A DNA stretch of 64,000 nt from the NCBI RefSeq assembly GCF_018446385.1, contig NC_055986.1, positions 81,057,659 to 81,121,658 of the forward strand, in the 5' to 3' direction. This stretch comes from Zingiber officinale (Eukaryota > Streptophyta > Magnoliopsida > Zingiberales > Zingiberaceae). Every line of letters begins with the position of its first letter. The first letter of the stretch is position 1. The notes below the pieces were generated by a model. The model had not been told where the DNA came from and did no database searches. It saw only the letters and a program-made list of their open reading frames with translations. Below, piece after piece: positions 21,801-34,900 of the stretch. The position numbers and the translations under genes were made by a program.

Positions 21801-22963
21801 TTTGTTTCTAAAATTGAACGTAAATTCAAAGAAAACATTCTGATTCTAATATATTAGAGATATAAATTGAGCATATAAGAGAGCTGAATTAAATGAGTAA
21901 CGCAAACAATTTACATACATGAAAGAAAGTCTCACTTGCTTATTGAATTTAGGAGCCCTTACTTTGAATTTAGGGGATGATAGATTTTCTTCAAATGGGT
22001 TGATATCCAATATAGATAAGAACAACCTTAAAGAGAGTCCAACAAATCATTCTTAGTTCTAGTGATATATATCAACTATATCAATTATATATCACATATA
22101 TATAACTATCACATTGTGATATCAACTGATTGATATTTGCATAAATATGAGTTGTGATCTCATTAATATATATACATCATATACATATCACCCAACATCA
22201 CCCCTATCCACATTAATCTTGAAGAGAGTCAAACAAATCAATACTTCAAGTTAAAACTGAACCCATTAATCATGAGATTATATCTTAATAGTCTGAACAT
22301 GTCTAATTTCAAATTGGGCTTGGAAAGAGTCCAACAACCTAAACATGAAATTAAACTCTAGTTTTGACCATATTAATGGAAGCTTTAAAATTTTAAAATT
22401 TTTATAAGGGCTTTATTTTTATTTATAAGAGTCTCATCTATTTCATGTAAAGTTGGCAAACTATCTATATGAAATTACTTAGCATAATCATAGCATAAAT
22501 TATGACATAAACCAATTATGATATAATTGCCATAAATTAATTATAAAATTAAATATTATAAAGGATTTGGTTTCCATAAACCAAGATCCCTTAATTAGAT
22601 TAGGAAATCATTTCAATTCTAATTCAATATTCTATTAGGAAGCAATTTCCAAAATTAAAGTTCCTAATTAAATTATGAAATAATTTATAAAATTACATTT
22701 TCTAACAAATTAGAAAATTAATTCTAAGATTATATTTTCTAACAAATTAGGAAATAAATTTTAAAATTAGATTTTCTAATAAATTAGGAAATTAATCTCC
22801 AAAATTAAATTTCCTAACAAACTAAGAAATAATTTCTAAAATTAAAAATTTTACATCAGATTAAGAAACAATTTATGTATCCAAAATTTCCTAAATTTTC
22901 ATAAATAACATTTACGACAACCTACACATGAAAACACATATCTATGATCTATGTCGAAACACA
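21801..22963 (-). other. Decayed 5' internal region of element A
   Basis: Between the gag fragment and the primer-binding site. It is AT-rich, with tandem diverged units of about 40 bp (22620-22870) built on TTTTCTAACAAATTAGGAAAT and repeats of 'gagagtccaacaa'. No intact gag N-terminal frame was recognised. Confidence 0.6.
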
Positions 22964-22980
22964 CAGTGACTCTAATACCA
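22964..22980 (-). other. Primer-binding site of element A
   Basis: The minus strand reads TGGTATTAGAGTCACTG. It differs from the initiator-Met tRNA complement by one base and immediately follows the LTR end. Confidence 0.8.
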
Positions 22981-22981
22981 C

Positions 22982-25245
22982 TGTGGATGTCTCTATGTGA
23001 GTTTTAAAAATTTATTTCATAAACAAGTAACGGAATCATAATAATTTCCTAAATTATTACAACATGTGCATCACACACATACAAGATACAATACATGTGC
23101 AGGCTTAATCGTAGAATTAAATTTTATAATGAAATTATATCTTTGAGTTCGTAATCAAACTTTGTAAAGAGCATTTAGGCTCATAAGGCTAGCCTCTATC
23201 GGTATGCACCCTGAGATACCTTCAAGACAACTTCGCTAAGCTATAAGTTTTTCGTCTCTAGTCGGTATTAACCAAGCATGGAGATGAAGCGATCCATGAG
23301 AGAAAAACCTCAGTTTAACTTTGTATCCAGCGATAAGGGCAACTTGACGGCATAAAGTGACGTAAGGGACCAACTCCACACACCGAGTGATCCGACCAAG
23401 CAAGGTCCGACCAAATAATTTGGTCGGCTGCACACAATGAAGAAGCAACAACCCCTTGTTCGCTATCTGCCGGTTGGGAGACCAACGGATGATGACTAGT
23501 GGATTATCGGAAGGTCCAGCAGCAACAAGGGTTGTTAGAGGTGGAGTTGAGGCAACAACAAGCAAGAAGGCATCAAGTTCTTCTTGTTGTCTTGCGGCAC
23601 AACAATAACTGTGTTGTTGTCTGGTGCATGGTTGGCCGGCAGGAGGTCCGACAACAAGTGCCTGGATAGCCGACGGTAGCAAGGTGACTCCGGCTGGGCT
23701 TGGTGGCGGTGATACAAGGAGGGGCTGCCTCCCTTAGTCGATGGCGCAAGAGAGAGGGAGAGAAGCCTAATCAAATTAGGCTTTTCATCCAATTCAATAA
23801 TAATTTTTCTTCTCCTCATAGAGGGTATATATATACCTCTCCTCAATAACTTGGGGAGTAAATCATCTCTCAAATCCAAAATCCAAGAGCAACCCGATCT
23901 ATTAATATTAAGTTAGGTTCAAAATCAAACTATCTTGGTTTATAACCAAACCAATTTTAATTCATAATTAAACCAAACTAATTTAGTTTATTATTAAATC
24001 ATAATGAATCTAACCTTGCCTACAAGATGCATAGTCCACCATCGCTTCTGTCCAACAAATATCTTTCATATTTACTTCTTATCTTGTCCTACCAGGCCTA
24101 CAAGATGCATAATCCACCATCGCTTCTATCCAACAAATATCTTTCATATTTACTTCTTATCTTGTCTTACTAGGCTTAATCTTTTTCAATATGAGAATCT
24201 AATTCTTAAATTTATTTTAAGTCTTTAGGATATACTCATAGTACATATGATTAATAGGTTTCCAATTTATGTTGACATTCTATGATTAATCATTAATTAT
24301 GGATCGATCATGAGTTGTATTTAGTAGTACATCATGATCCTCAATTAATCAAAAAATCACAGTTGATTTCAGAACAATTATCCTTCAATAGCTACGATTA
24401 TATATGTGTCTGTTTCTTTCACTTATTTTATGCCCTCTTGATTCAGGACATGATCTATATGTCAGCCCCCACTAGGCTGACTACATCACACTTAATCCAA
24501 GTAATAGTTCCTTGTCCTATAGATTCAAATTAATCATGTGCAAGAAGACCATTCTTTTGACGTGTAATGTTTTGGCCAAAAAATTACGAGTAATAATCCT
24601 AACAAGGGATCATAGGGTATATGTCTCCTTATCAAAGGAGTGGTGAATCTTCTATGTATTATCCAATCACCTTTAGACACTTTGACTTATACCCAAGCAT
24701 CCCGGGTCACACTTCCAAGAAAATGCTTGCTAAAGATGTCAAAGTATAAGTCTCTATAACCAAGATGATTTGAATAGCTCAGGTCGAAGGAAGTTTGCAC
24801 TCGAGCTATAATGAGTCTTCATAGACATGTATAGAATTACATAAAGTCTCATGGCATGTTACATCTAATGAACTAATTACCCTTAATCAACATACATATG
24901 TTAATTTTCAACATACCAATGTTTTTAGCCAGTAAGGACCAACTGCTTGGATAAATCAAGGAGCATAACATATGTCAATCTTATAGAATTAATGATGTTC
25001 AATCTCATCAATTCATCGACTAAAGAATATTTCAATATGTACATAATTACACATGAAAAGATACCCACTAATTGTGATCCAATCATAATTTTTCTTATGT
25101 TATGCATTATATTGTGAATTTCATTAATTGAGTTTAAGATCAATATATATGCATAAAGAATGTACACTCAAATAGTGAATTTATTTATATAATAAATAAT
25201 ATAATATTTAAGACGATTACCTTAGGATATCTCTCAAATATAACA
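22982..25245 (-). mobile_element. 5' LTR of Ty1-copia element A
   Basis: The internal end is fixed by the primer-binding site (minus-strand ...ATCCACA, then PBS). The outer end is placed at TGTTATATTTGAGAG (25245), the first TG start that fits. Length is then about 2.26 kb. A strong palindromic TATA (GGTATATATATACC, 23824-23837) divides U3 from R/U5 and has the expected orientation. Frames in 23236-23879 are GC-rich leader sequence without recognisable domains. The 3' LTR is not in the window. Confidence 0.7.
23824..23837 (-). promoter_or_regulatory. TATA box of element A LTR
   Basis: GGTATATATATACC, followed in minus-strand sense by a short GC-rich leader. Placed by position in the LTR, with no other evidence. 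Confidence 0.5.
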
Positions 25246-27803
25246 GTCTATTGGCCAAACCCTCGACCCTTACTGTTTCGAGTCATCCCTTGTATACAAC
25301 AAAAGGTAAATGAGTAAAACAACAAGCAAGGTCATCCAGGGCCCGAGTACCTTCGAGGACCCCTAATTCAACAATAGTTATATCAGACAATTTCGACATA
25401 GTCATATCAGACGAATCAATTGAGGCCTTTACCTCTCCTTCCGTCAACGAGAACCCGGTCATACTTCCTTCTGCAGTGAGCGATTGTTATCTAACGCTAG
25501 TATTTAGGGTGTAATAATTGTGACCACTATTTTGCCCAAGTAAAGAAATGCATATGATCAAGATGCGGAAGTTATATCCAAAATATAGAGTCCATTTCTT
25601 AACTATCTCATCAAGTTACATAATGCCATCAAGTTCAGATATGGAGTTTAATATTTAACTTTTCTTGATTCATCAATGTAGCGTGGTCATTGTTCACACA
25701 TCAATAAGTTACTTGGGGTCGATATTTAGCTTTGTGTAGCCATAGCCTAGGTCGACGTGTTGAATGAGCAACGATGGAAAATGATGGATGATTTGAAGTC
25801 TGCTATCCTAGGAGACAGCTCAACATTTGAAAAGGTGGAATGTCGACACCGTCGATTGGAGGAAGCTCTTTAAAGACAAAAGACAGCTTTTGAAGAGGTG
25901 GAAAGGTTGCGATGACTTCATAGGTCATCGAGAAATGAGGTACAAGTTACTGTAAGACTTATCAGGTGCAACGACGACCAGAAGATGCTTATCTATGTAG
26001 TTCTAGATGAGTCTTCAGTTGCCATATCCCCTAGTCCAGGGTGTAAATTTTCATAATATGACTTGCCCATTTTCTTAAAGAATTAACATTATAACCAATA
26101 TAAGAAATCATGTTAACAAATAAATGTTGTTACGACTATATTATAAGCTACAAGTCAAACCCACTTACAGTTTTTTTTGTTTTTTAAATTGGTCGGGGTA
26201 AACTTTACTCTTCTTAAGGGAATTGTAGTCTACCATCTCACGTATGTGCAAATCAAATACAAATAGGTGTCAATGACGTTCCTTCCCATTTATTGGACAA
26301 AACATGTATCTTATTTCCTCTTCTCTTCTATGAGATTTAATTGTTTGAGTAAAAGCCTATGCATGCATTAGTCTAAAAATTTCCTATGTAAATAAGACCG
26401 CCAGAGCAAACTACAAAAATAATTATATCATATCAAACTCATGGATTCAGTAAACCTCCCAGGAATCCACTCGGACAGAATATGGATGAATAGACTTACC
26501 GACCAGTCTGCTTCCACTCATCACCCAAAACAATAAAATATATCATCAAGCATTCCCCCTCATTGAATACATTCCGATCAAAAATTTGTGAAGAATGCAA
26601 ACAAGTTAAGGTGGGTTGAATCGTTTGACTAAACTGGCCGTTTTGTGTGACTACACCAACAAATAGAAATCATAACCCTCTGAATTGCATGGTAGGCGTA
26701 CAAGATATAAAAACTAATATTTAGGTATCTACATAATTAACACAATGTAAGCACAGTGATCTCACCTTGATTTTACAAACATTTGCATAGTTTGAGCGAT
26801 CTCAAAATACAAGTCTTGCCCAAAATATTCATAAACTTGCTACATTTAAACCATCCATAATGTTATACGACAATTCTGCATTTGTAAGTGTATTCTAATA
26901 CTGTATGTGATAAATACAATAATATCCATGTATTTTCCATAGATTACTTTGATAATCTTATTCTTCATTTAATCAAATTCATCAGCGAGGTTCAGGGATG
27001 ACATATTTCAATGTCCTTGACTTTGACAAGACCATGCAAATCAGCTACACCTCGCTGATCCGAATGCTCCTTAACACCCTTCTCTCCTTTAACACCCTTC
27101 TCTTCCGGCTGAGTAGACGCATTCCTGGACTGATTAGCAACCCCTTGCAATTTGTATCTCTGTTGAACGTGAGATAATGTATTCTCATGGCTAGCAATAT
27201 TTAGATCTCTGTCTTAGCTGAGTATCATTCTAAGCAATTAATAAATCCTTTTTAATTAACAAACTCATAGTTTTTGCAATTTATACTTGTTGATATGTAG
27301 TATCGTTCCTTTCACTTATGACCCGAGTCATTTCTTATTTAACAGCCTCCACACTTTGAAGTAGAAGTTGAATTTGTGTTTCTTTTTCGGCGCGATCTCT
27401 AGACTCTTAAGTCTTTAAGCATGATGGTGACAAAATAATTCTACCATCTGAATATCACTCGGCTACACCATAGAGGCATCTTTGTCGTAATAAAGGTGCC
27501 ATGACCTCTTAGCCAACAGCTAACAAGGGTCGACAATCCTTCTCAAAGAAAGGATGTAGTGTTTTACCACTTTCCTCCAGTTCACCCTCTAATCTGTCAT
27601 ACACCTTATCTCAATGAGGAAGAGACTGAAGGAATGCCTTAATTATACGGATCTGATATGATGTCTGATTGATCATCCGCACTATATTTCCGTGACTAAG
27701 ACGACTCGAGGTGCCTAGAATCCCCGAGTGATTCCAGACGTCGTGAGTCATCTCAGTCGCAGAAATGCGACGCAAACAGCTAATCGAGCACCATATCAAT
27801 GTC

Positions 27804-27834
<31 letters not shown>

Positions 27835-27858
27835 AAATAAAATAAATTTACCTTGCAC
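25246..27858. other. Intergenic sequence, no gene recognised
   Basis: No frame longer than about 60 codons with protein-like character was seen. 27000-27800 on the minus strand has a weakly coding look (including 'YDRLEGELEESGKTLHPFFEK') that could be an old gag fragment, but it is not identifiable. A CT/TA microsatellite lies at 27805-27833. Confidence 0.5.
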
Positions 27859-28006
27859 GCTCGTTTGGTACACACTCCTGGACAATTCTCACAAGTTTAG
27901 GCACTCATGCGCACCTCCGGACGCCCCGATTCTCAAAAGAGAATCGGGACATCCGTGAGTGCACCCAGAGCTATGAGCATTGCCCAAGAGTGTGCACCAA
28001 ACAGGT
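27859..28006. mobile_element. Foldback (MITE-like) element
   Basis: About 148 bp with long imperfect inverted arms. The left terminus CTCGTTTGGTACACACTC matches the complement of the right terminus, CCTGTTTGGTGCACACTC. The centre CCGATTCTC-AAAA-GAGAATCGG (27928-27950) is a perfect stem. An outer pair, TACCTTGCACG near 27850 and its complement near 28055, suggests an even longer palindrome. No coding capacity; family unknown. Confidence 0.65.
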
Positions 28007-28879
28007 GTGCAATATATCATTTCCCTATATATTTGTACACACACTCTACCCGATGAACGTGCAAGGTACCCAAAAATGATTGGTGCTCAAAATTTTGAAT
28101 CACCCACAAAAGTGCGCACGGAGAGTTGGATAGGATATCACAACTATATATATATGGAGGATATGATTCAGACGCTCTGACCACTCAATTGTGAGACGAG
28201 TGACGTAGAAGAGTAGTCAAGGAGCATTTCACTCCTATATATATAAGAAATTTTTATCCTTCCCGACTCCGATCCCCGATGAGTGCACAGGGCACCTAAA
28301 ATTTTATGAGAATCACTATATATATACACACACACTAGACAAATGCAAAAGCAACATAAATATTCTTGGTCAACCGAATAGTAAAATGGCCACTTCAGTA
28401 AGCACAAGTGAAGAGGAATGTCAAGTAAATCCCTTAATCCTTACAAACTTACTAATACCAAAGAACAGGAATATCAAACAAAATGAACAGGATTTTTTTT
28501 TAAATGCCAATCTCTTAATTCTTACAAGTTTAGGACCAATTACAGCTAGACGTCACAAATGATTCTATCTTGCTAAGTCTGATTATTCTGTCATATGAAT
28601 AAACATAAGCCACACCCAAAGAATTGACTACTCCACATCTCTATCTGAATCATAAATAACAAACAAAAGAGGATGGAAAGAAAGAAAAACTAATAAATAT
28701 GCTGGGCATTATACAACCTTCCTAACAAAGCACAGGAGGGATTCTAGTCTACCTTTAGCGTCAGTCAGGGATTCTGAAGCGATATATACAAAATGAAGAT
28801 TTGAAAGAATGAATTGATTGCCTAAACTAATTGATTCCATGGTGATCGAGAGAGATTCTGAGTAAGCCACTTCAGAACG

Positions 28880-28941
28880 GGGCAGCTGTAATGATACAGG
28901 TTGGTTGCCTGGGCAGCTGTAATGATACAAGTTGGTTGCCT
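28880..28941 (-). repeat. Two 31-bp direct repeats downstream of CSLC
   Basis: Copies at 28880-28910 and 28911-28941 differ at one base and contain GGGCAGCTGTAATGATACA. They lie 40-100 bp past the CSLC stop codon, so probably in the 3' UTR. Confidence 0.85.
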
Positions 28942-28981
28942 GGAATCCTTTGGCATAGATCACGTAAGTCAACAAGAAGGA

Positions 28982-31900
28982 TTAGCTTACCTGCTCCCCG
29001 ATGAGATCTAACCCAACAGCAAGGAAAGTGACTCCTTGAAACAATAAGAAATAGAAATGAATCCCCTGTGCAGATAATAGGCTTCTCACAGAGGCAGTTA
29101 ACAAAATAATAGAAAGAGCAAGCTCTTTCCGGTATAGACGATTCATCTTGGCTTTCCCTGCCTTCTTAGTTACATCCAATTTATTTAACTCGGCAAGACC
29201 AGACTCGGAGGATGACCTGTGAATATTAATTTCTACACGTGGTTCAGGGACTTCTTTGACATATGAAACCAAATCTGCTTCTGATGACCTTCCCAACTTC
29301 TTAGTAACTATCCACTCGTATGAACTTCCCAATTTAAAAAGTCCAGATATCATAGCATGGAATTTGGTCACAGACATTGTGTTTTCAAAAAGAAGGTATG
29401 GTACTATAAAAGGGAATGACCTTGGTGCCGGAAGTATGCTCATAACAGACATAACACCAGGGACATAACAGACAACCCAAGCTGGCAAATGAGCTTCCGG
29501 CAGGAACATTGACAAAGGGAGTATGATACAGAACAGAGTAAACGAGTAGAATGGCAAGATCAGCTTCCTCAACAGGAAGAAAAGAAATATCAAGTTAGCC
29601 TTCTTAAAGAAACTTACCTGTCATATAGTAAGAAGTGCATCAATCCAAAATTTCAAGTAATTGGTCAATTCAAATCCTTTGTATAGATACTGGAGAAGAA
29701 CTGACCTTCGCATGAAGGATGCCAAAAAAACACAAGCGAAACAGCTGCATTGGACCTGAATGCCATCTGTGTTGCTGTTTCTTATAGGCCTCATAAGATT
29801 CTGGCAGTTCACATTGACACTGCACATACAAATACAATGGAATACATTGTCAAGAAGAATTTGTATAAATTAAAACAAATAGGAAAAAAATGAACTTTCA
29901 TTGAACCTTGACATCATTGAGAAATATGAATTTCCAACCACAAAGGTGAGCTCGAACAGCAATATCCATGTCCTCAACAGTGGTTCTTTCCAACCAGCCA
30001 CCAGACTCTTCAAGAGCTTTTATTCTCCATACTCCAGCTGTTCCATTGAAGCCAAAGAAATTGATAAATATGCCATTGACTTGCTGTTCAACCTCAAAAT
30101 GGAAAGTCAAATTTATGTTCTGCAGCCTTGTGAGAAGGTTTTCATCCTTGTTTACAAAGGACCATCTAGCTTGTACTAATGCTACATCATCATGCCCCTA
30201 CAGAAAATATCCAAGAAAAACAAAAAGAAAATCAGGACAGAATACAAACACGTACCACTAAGGCTATATGCACTTTTCTAAAAAGTTCTTCAAAAAGTCT
30301 TCAAGATACCAAAAAAACCTTTTGTATGTCTGAAAATTATTCCAAGTACATCAAGGTGCATGTCAATTTGTGACAATAATAATCACATTCTACACTTTTC
30401 CATGGCCATGAAAGCATAATAAAAATAAAATCATGCTCTCATCTCAGAGCATCAATCAGGATAAATCATGTCTTTTACTTCTCAATCTTGATACTGTCCA
30501 ACTTAGCAGAAATGAAATGTTGCCTTCTACTTAGATGAAAAGAAAAGAGATACCTTAAAATGTGGAATTGTCTTCCTTAAGAAATCAGGTGCTGGCTGAA
30601 AATCTGCATCAAATATTGCGACAAATTCATAATCTTTCACATAATCACAGCTCATGGCAGATTTTAGGTTCCCAGCTTTGTAGCCTGTACGAATTAGGCG
30701 ATGCCTGTATATTATATGTACTCCTTTCTGCTGCCATTTTTGCACTTCAGCATTTATAATGTGCTGCACTTCCACATCATCAGAGTCATCTAATACTTGA
30801 ACTAGCATTCTCTCCCTTGGCCAATCCTGGATGCAGACTGCTGCTATTGATTGTTGGTAAACCTGTTTCAGGATTTATGGTAAACAAATGGAATATCCAC
30901 AAAGAAAATAGCTGGTACTTCCCTGAACTTAAGTAATAAATATTCTGAATATTACTAGTGATGCAATCTTACATATAATTCAAATGTAGAATAAATGAAT
31001 AATATTCAAGCACCCAAACCAAAATATAGCTAATGATTATAACAATTTGAGATTATAAAAGAGAACTAGCAGCCAAACAATTTGGAACAAAAGTTTACAA
31101 TATCTCAATACTAGATGTCAAATTATGAACATTCGCCAAGGAAGCATGTTTTGCATAAAACAAGTTAAATTAGAAGTGACATTCTATATTACAAGGGCTA
31201 TGAATCGAGCAAGCATAGTATAAGATGAGAGTCGCAAAGATGATGATGTTAAAGTGAAAATGCAGATATACAAGAATAAATAAGATAAAAAATGAGAATA
31301 ATAGAAAGAAAATCATTGTGCCTATTGAAGAGAGACAGTTAGACAACTAATAAATGTCTCAACTAGGTGATGTGAGGCCATGACAAATATGCACATGGAA
31401 GAGAGATCAAAGAAGACTTGATTAATAATGCTAAAACATGATAAAATTCATTTAAATATGAGAATATAGTAGGGGATCGATTCCAATGAAGTAGGAGGAT
31501 CCATATAGCCGATTTCTCTTAGTGGGATAAAGGCTCATTTGTTGTTGATGTTAGAAGGGCTTGCAAATGGCACAACAAAAGAAAAATAAAAATATGAAAG
31601 ATTTGCATTTAATACAACTAGAATAAGTCTCGAGAGACGCACAAAGCGAAGAATGTTTCACTATAACAAAAAACAAAGCAGGAATTATAATCTTCATTAT
31701 TTTATTTGGCATTCTAGAATAGGTTGAATTTATAATCGTAAGCGGTAAGCATTAAGAGTAGGTTGATTGCAAGCATTAAAACGTTGTAATACAGATCACT
31801 TTTTACGATAAGATGCTAATATTATAACTTCTGGACCCTGAGATTTCTTTCTACATGCAGTATTGTAGAGGTGTGGTGTAAGGATGGTTGATTATTACTA

Positions 31901-34900
31901 CTAAACCATTCTAATAAAAACTGTAAAATAGGAGCTGAGTATAAGCTCAAAGACAAAATTGAGATCGGGGCATGAAATGGCACCAGAATTATTTCTTTGT
32001 GATCGCATGCCAATTTTATTAGTCAACAGAGAAATCTTTTGTAGCGCACATGTGCCTTCGCATCTGAATTTGCAGTATGGCTTAGCATAATAGTGTGTGT
32101 TATGTGGTTGACCCACACAATAGGTAGGTCATGTCATACCACCAATGTAAAGAGTATGCCATTTTTAGATCAATGGAATGTTCAATTAAAGAATTTGTAT
32201 TAAAATTTAGAGCCCCATTAGAGTTTTAATCTCTCATTTGGATAACAAAATTTTGATATTATATCATGTTGCTCTGATGCTCTTTTGGTATTTTTTTACT
32301 TTTATATATAAGTGAAATATTTGATTGCAATAGATGTCAAGTTTATGCTTCGAGTGTTAACAGCTGAGTTTATTATTTTTCGACACTACCTACCCCTTAC
32401 CCTACAAGATGTTTGGTTTCTGTTAAATCTGCTGCAATTAAAATATAGATTATTATTATTATTAGTTTACATAATGAAATGAGAAATAGTACAATTAAAA
32501 ATAACATTTCATTAATATTTAGTTGTAATAGATGGACTGTTGAGTTTATGTTTCAGTCAGTGTTGACTGTTCATTTTATATTTCAATATTAGCCTGTAAG
32601 ATATTTGGTGCCTATTAAATCTTCTGCAACAGCTATAAGTGAGGTATAAATTGAAATTTATACTTTTATCATTTTGCACATAATAAAATTCAAAATAATT
32701 CAAGTTTTGATCACTTGATGATTTATTGCAATGACAACTTCTTCCTCGAACTATTCTACTACTTTTATTTTGAATATGAAATCTTGCATCTAATATGGTC
32801 ATGGAAATTGGTCTAGAAATTCAACATCTTCATAGATATATAGATATATAAGGAATTCAAATTGCCATAAGTTCGGAGTTTTGATGAGTATGAACATTTG
32901 CTTATGTTACATTTATTTGGAATTTTCAACTTCACATTATTCATAGAATTTAATTTAATTTTTATGTTTTAAGAATACTCAAAAGTGCTAGCTAAATTTG
33001 GTTTAGAATGCAGATGAAAATTTCTGTATAATGAGGGGGCAGTGGCTCTGGCTTATTGATATACTATTACAATAACCATGCATACAATAATTATTGGATG
33101 AATAAGTGTTCATTCTATATGGTTTTATGTAAGGTTTCAGATATTGGACAATTTGAGAATGTTAGGTAAAGGCATACAAATATATTTGATATAACACCTT
33201 AAAATTTAGTAAAGACCACAATATGTCACCTTACTAATACCAAACATAATATTGTGTATCAAATGAAAGCATCAGTTCTTGCGACATCTTTGTAAATCCT
33301 TTGAAGAATAGCTCATAGTTTTTCAAGACCACAATCAAATAATCATCCAAAGCAAAGACATGTATTGATATTCATTTCTCCACATGTTCATCATGTTTCA
33401 ATTTGGAATCAATAATGGTATATATATATACCTTGGAAGAGACATAGGGCAAAAATAAGGATAACATATCTCCCTTAGAAATGATAAATCATATAATGCA
33501 TCAGAGGTATGATAATAAAGCTAAGGGTATAATCCACCATAATTGGAATCAATCTTAGCTAAACTCTCCCATATATCTCATCATGAGCTTCATTTTCTTT
33601 GTTTCCCTTATTTCGGCGTTGATCGTGATTCTTAATAGCTCTAGTATCATGAATATCATCTCCAATTGTAAAGAGTAACCTGGCTTACACATCCAAGGCT
33701 CAGATCCTAGAGTGGAAGGAATATAAGTTTTACTATCATCAAATGCATTTTTATTATCATTATTTGCATAATTGCATTGTTGTCGACATTGCTATCATCA
33801 CTGCAATGTTAGAAGGTGATAATGTTTTATTACACTCAATTTCACCATATTTTTACTAATTGATTGCATAGAATGAATTTCGACCCATCATTAATTGGTT
33901 TAGTCCTTTGAACGGAGACACTTTACTTTTTTTATTATTATTAGGAATTGTTTGTGTTGTTAGAGGCGCGAGGCGCACCGAGACACAAAGAGCTCCTAGA
34001 GCCCGAGGCGCGCGCCTCTTGAACATGAGGTTGATGACTACTAAAATATTGACACACTCATATAATATGTCAAATATGATAACTATTAATATTCCACACA
34101 CATCAATATCAAATATGATAAGCAAAATAACACCATGATAAAATTAATAAAAATTTCAAACTTTCAAGTTTCAACTTTCTAATTTAAACTAACAAAGTTC
34201 ATCAAAACAAGTGTAATAAGTCAAATTAATCATCAAACTCAAGATCATCCTCATTGTATTCTTCTTCTTTATCGTCATCTTCTTCAAATTCAATTTCTTC
34301 TTCTTCTTCATCTCTAAGTCTTAGAGATGAGTGTCTTATAGAGGAAGATGTATTTCCCTTCTCGACTTGTTTAGGCCTAGCATGTGAACTAGAGATCATG
34401 GATGCAATATTTTTTCCTCTAGTACAATATTCAAGCTTTTCAGCTCCACTAGCCCTTGCAACATCTCATGTCAAGTCATCACCTTCAAAAACCAACTCAT
34501 CTTCTTCATTATCACTTTCTCCATCCATTCTACCCATCAACCATTCATTACTATCATCAATATCTGTCGAAGAGATGGGGTCAATCTTATCACGTGCATC
34601 ATACCGAAGTTTTAAGGCATGATTGTATTTCACAAATACCAAATCATTTAAGCGCTGCTGAGCTAGCCTATTCCTTTTTTTTGCTGTGAATATACAAAAT
34701 GTCAAAAATCACAATAAGTATAGTAAAATAGAAAAAAATATTTTCTACTTATAAAAGTAGCATACTAATAGTATTAAACATTTATATTTATTACATATCT
34801 GCACAAATACACTCCAATTGCGCTCATAACCAAAAGCACTACAAGTGAGGCTAAGCACTTTAATAGCAAACTTTTGCAATTCTGCGGTATTTGCTTCATA

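Noticed and set aside
23236..23879. Two overlapping minus-strand frames (148 and 114 codons)
   Set aside because: They lie downstream of the TATA box in the LTR of element A, overlap in different frames and show no domain.
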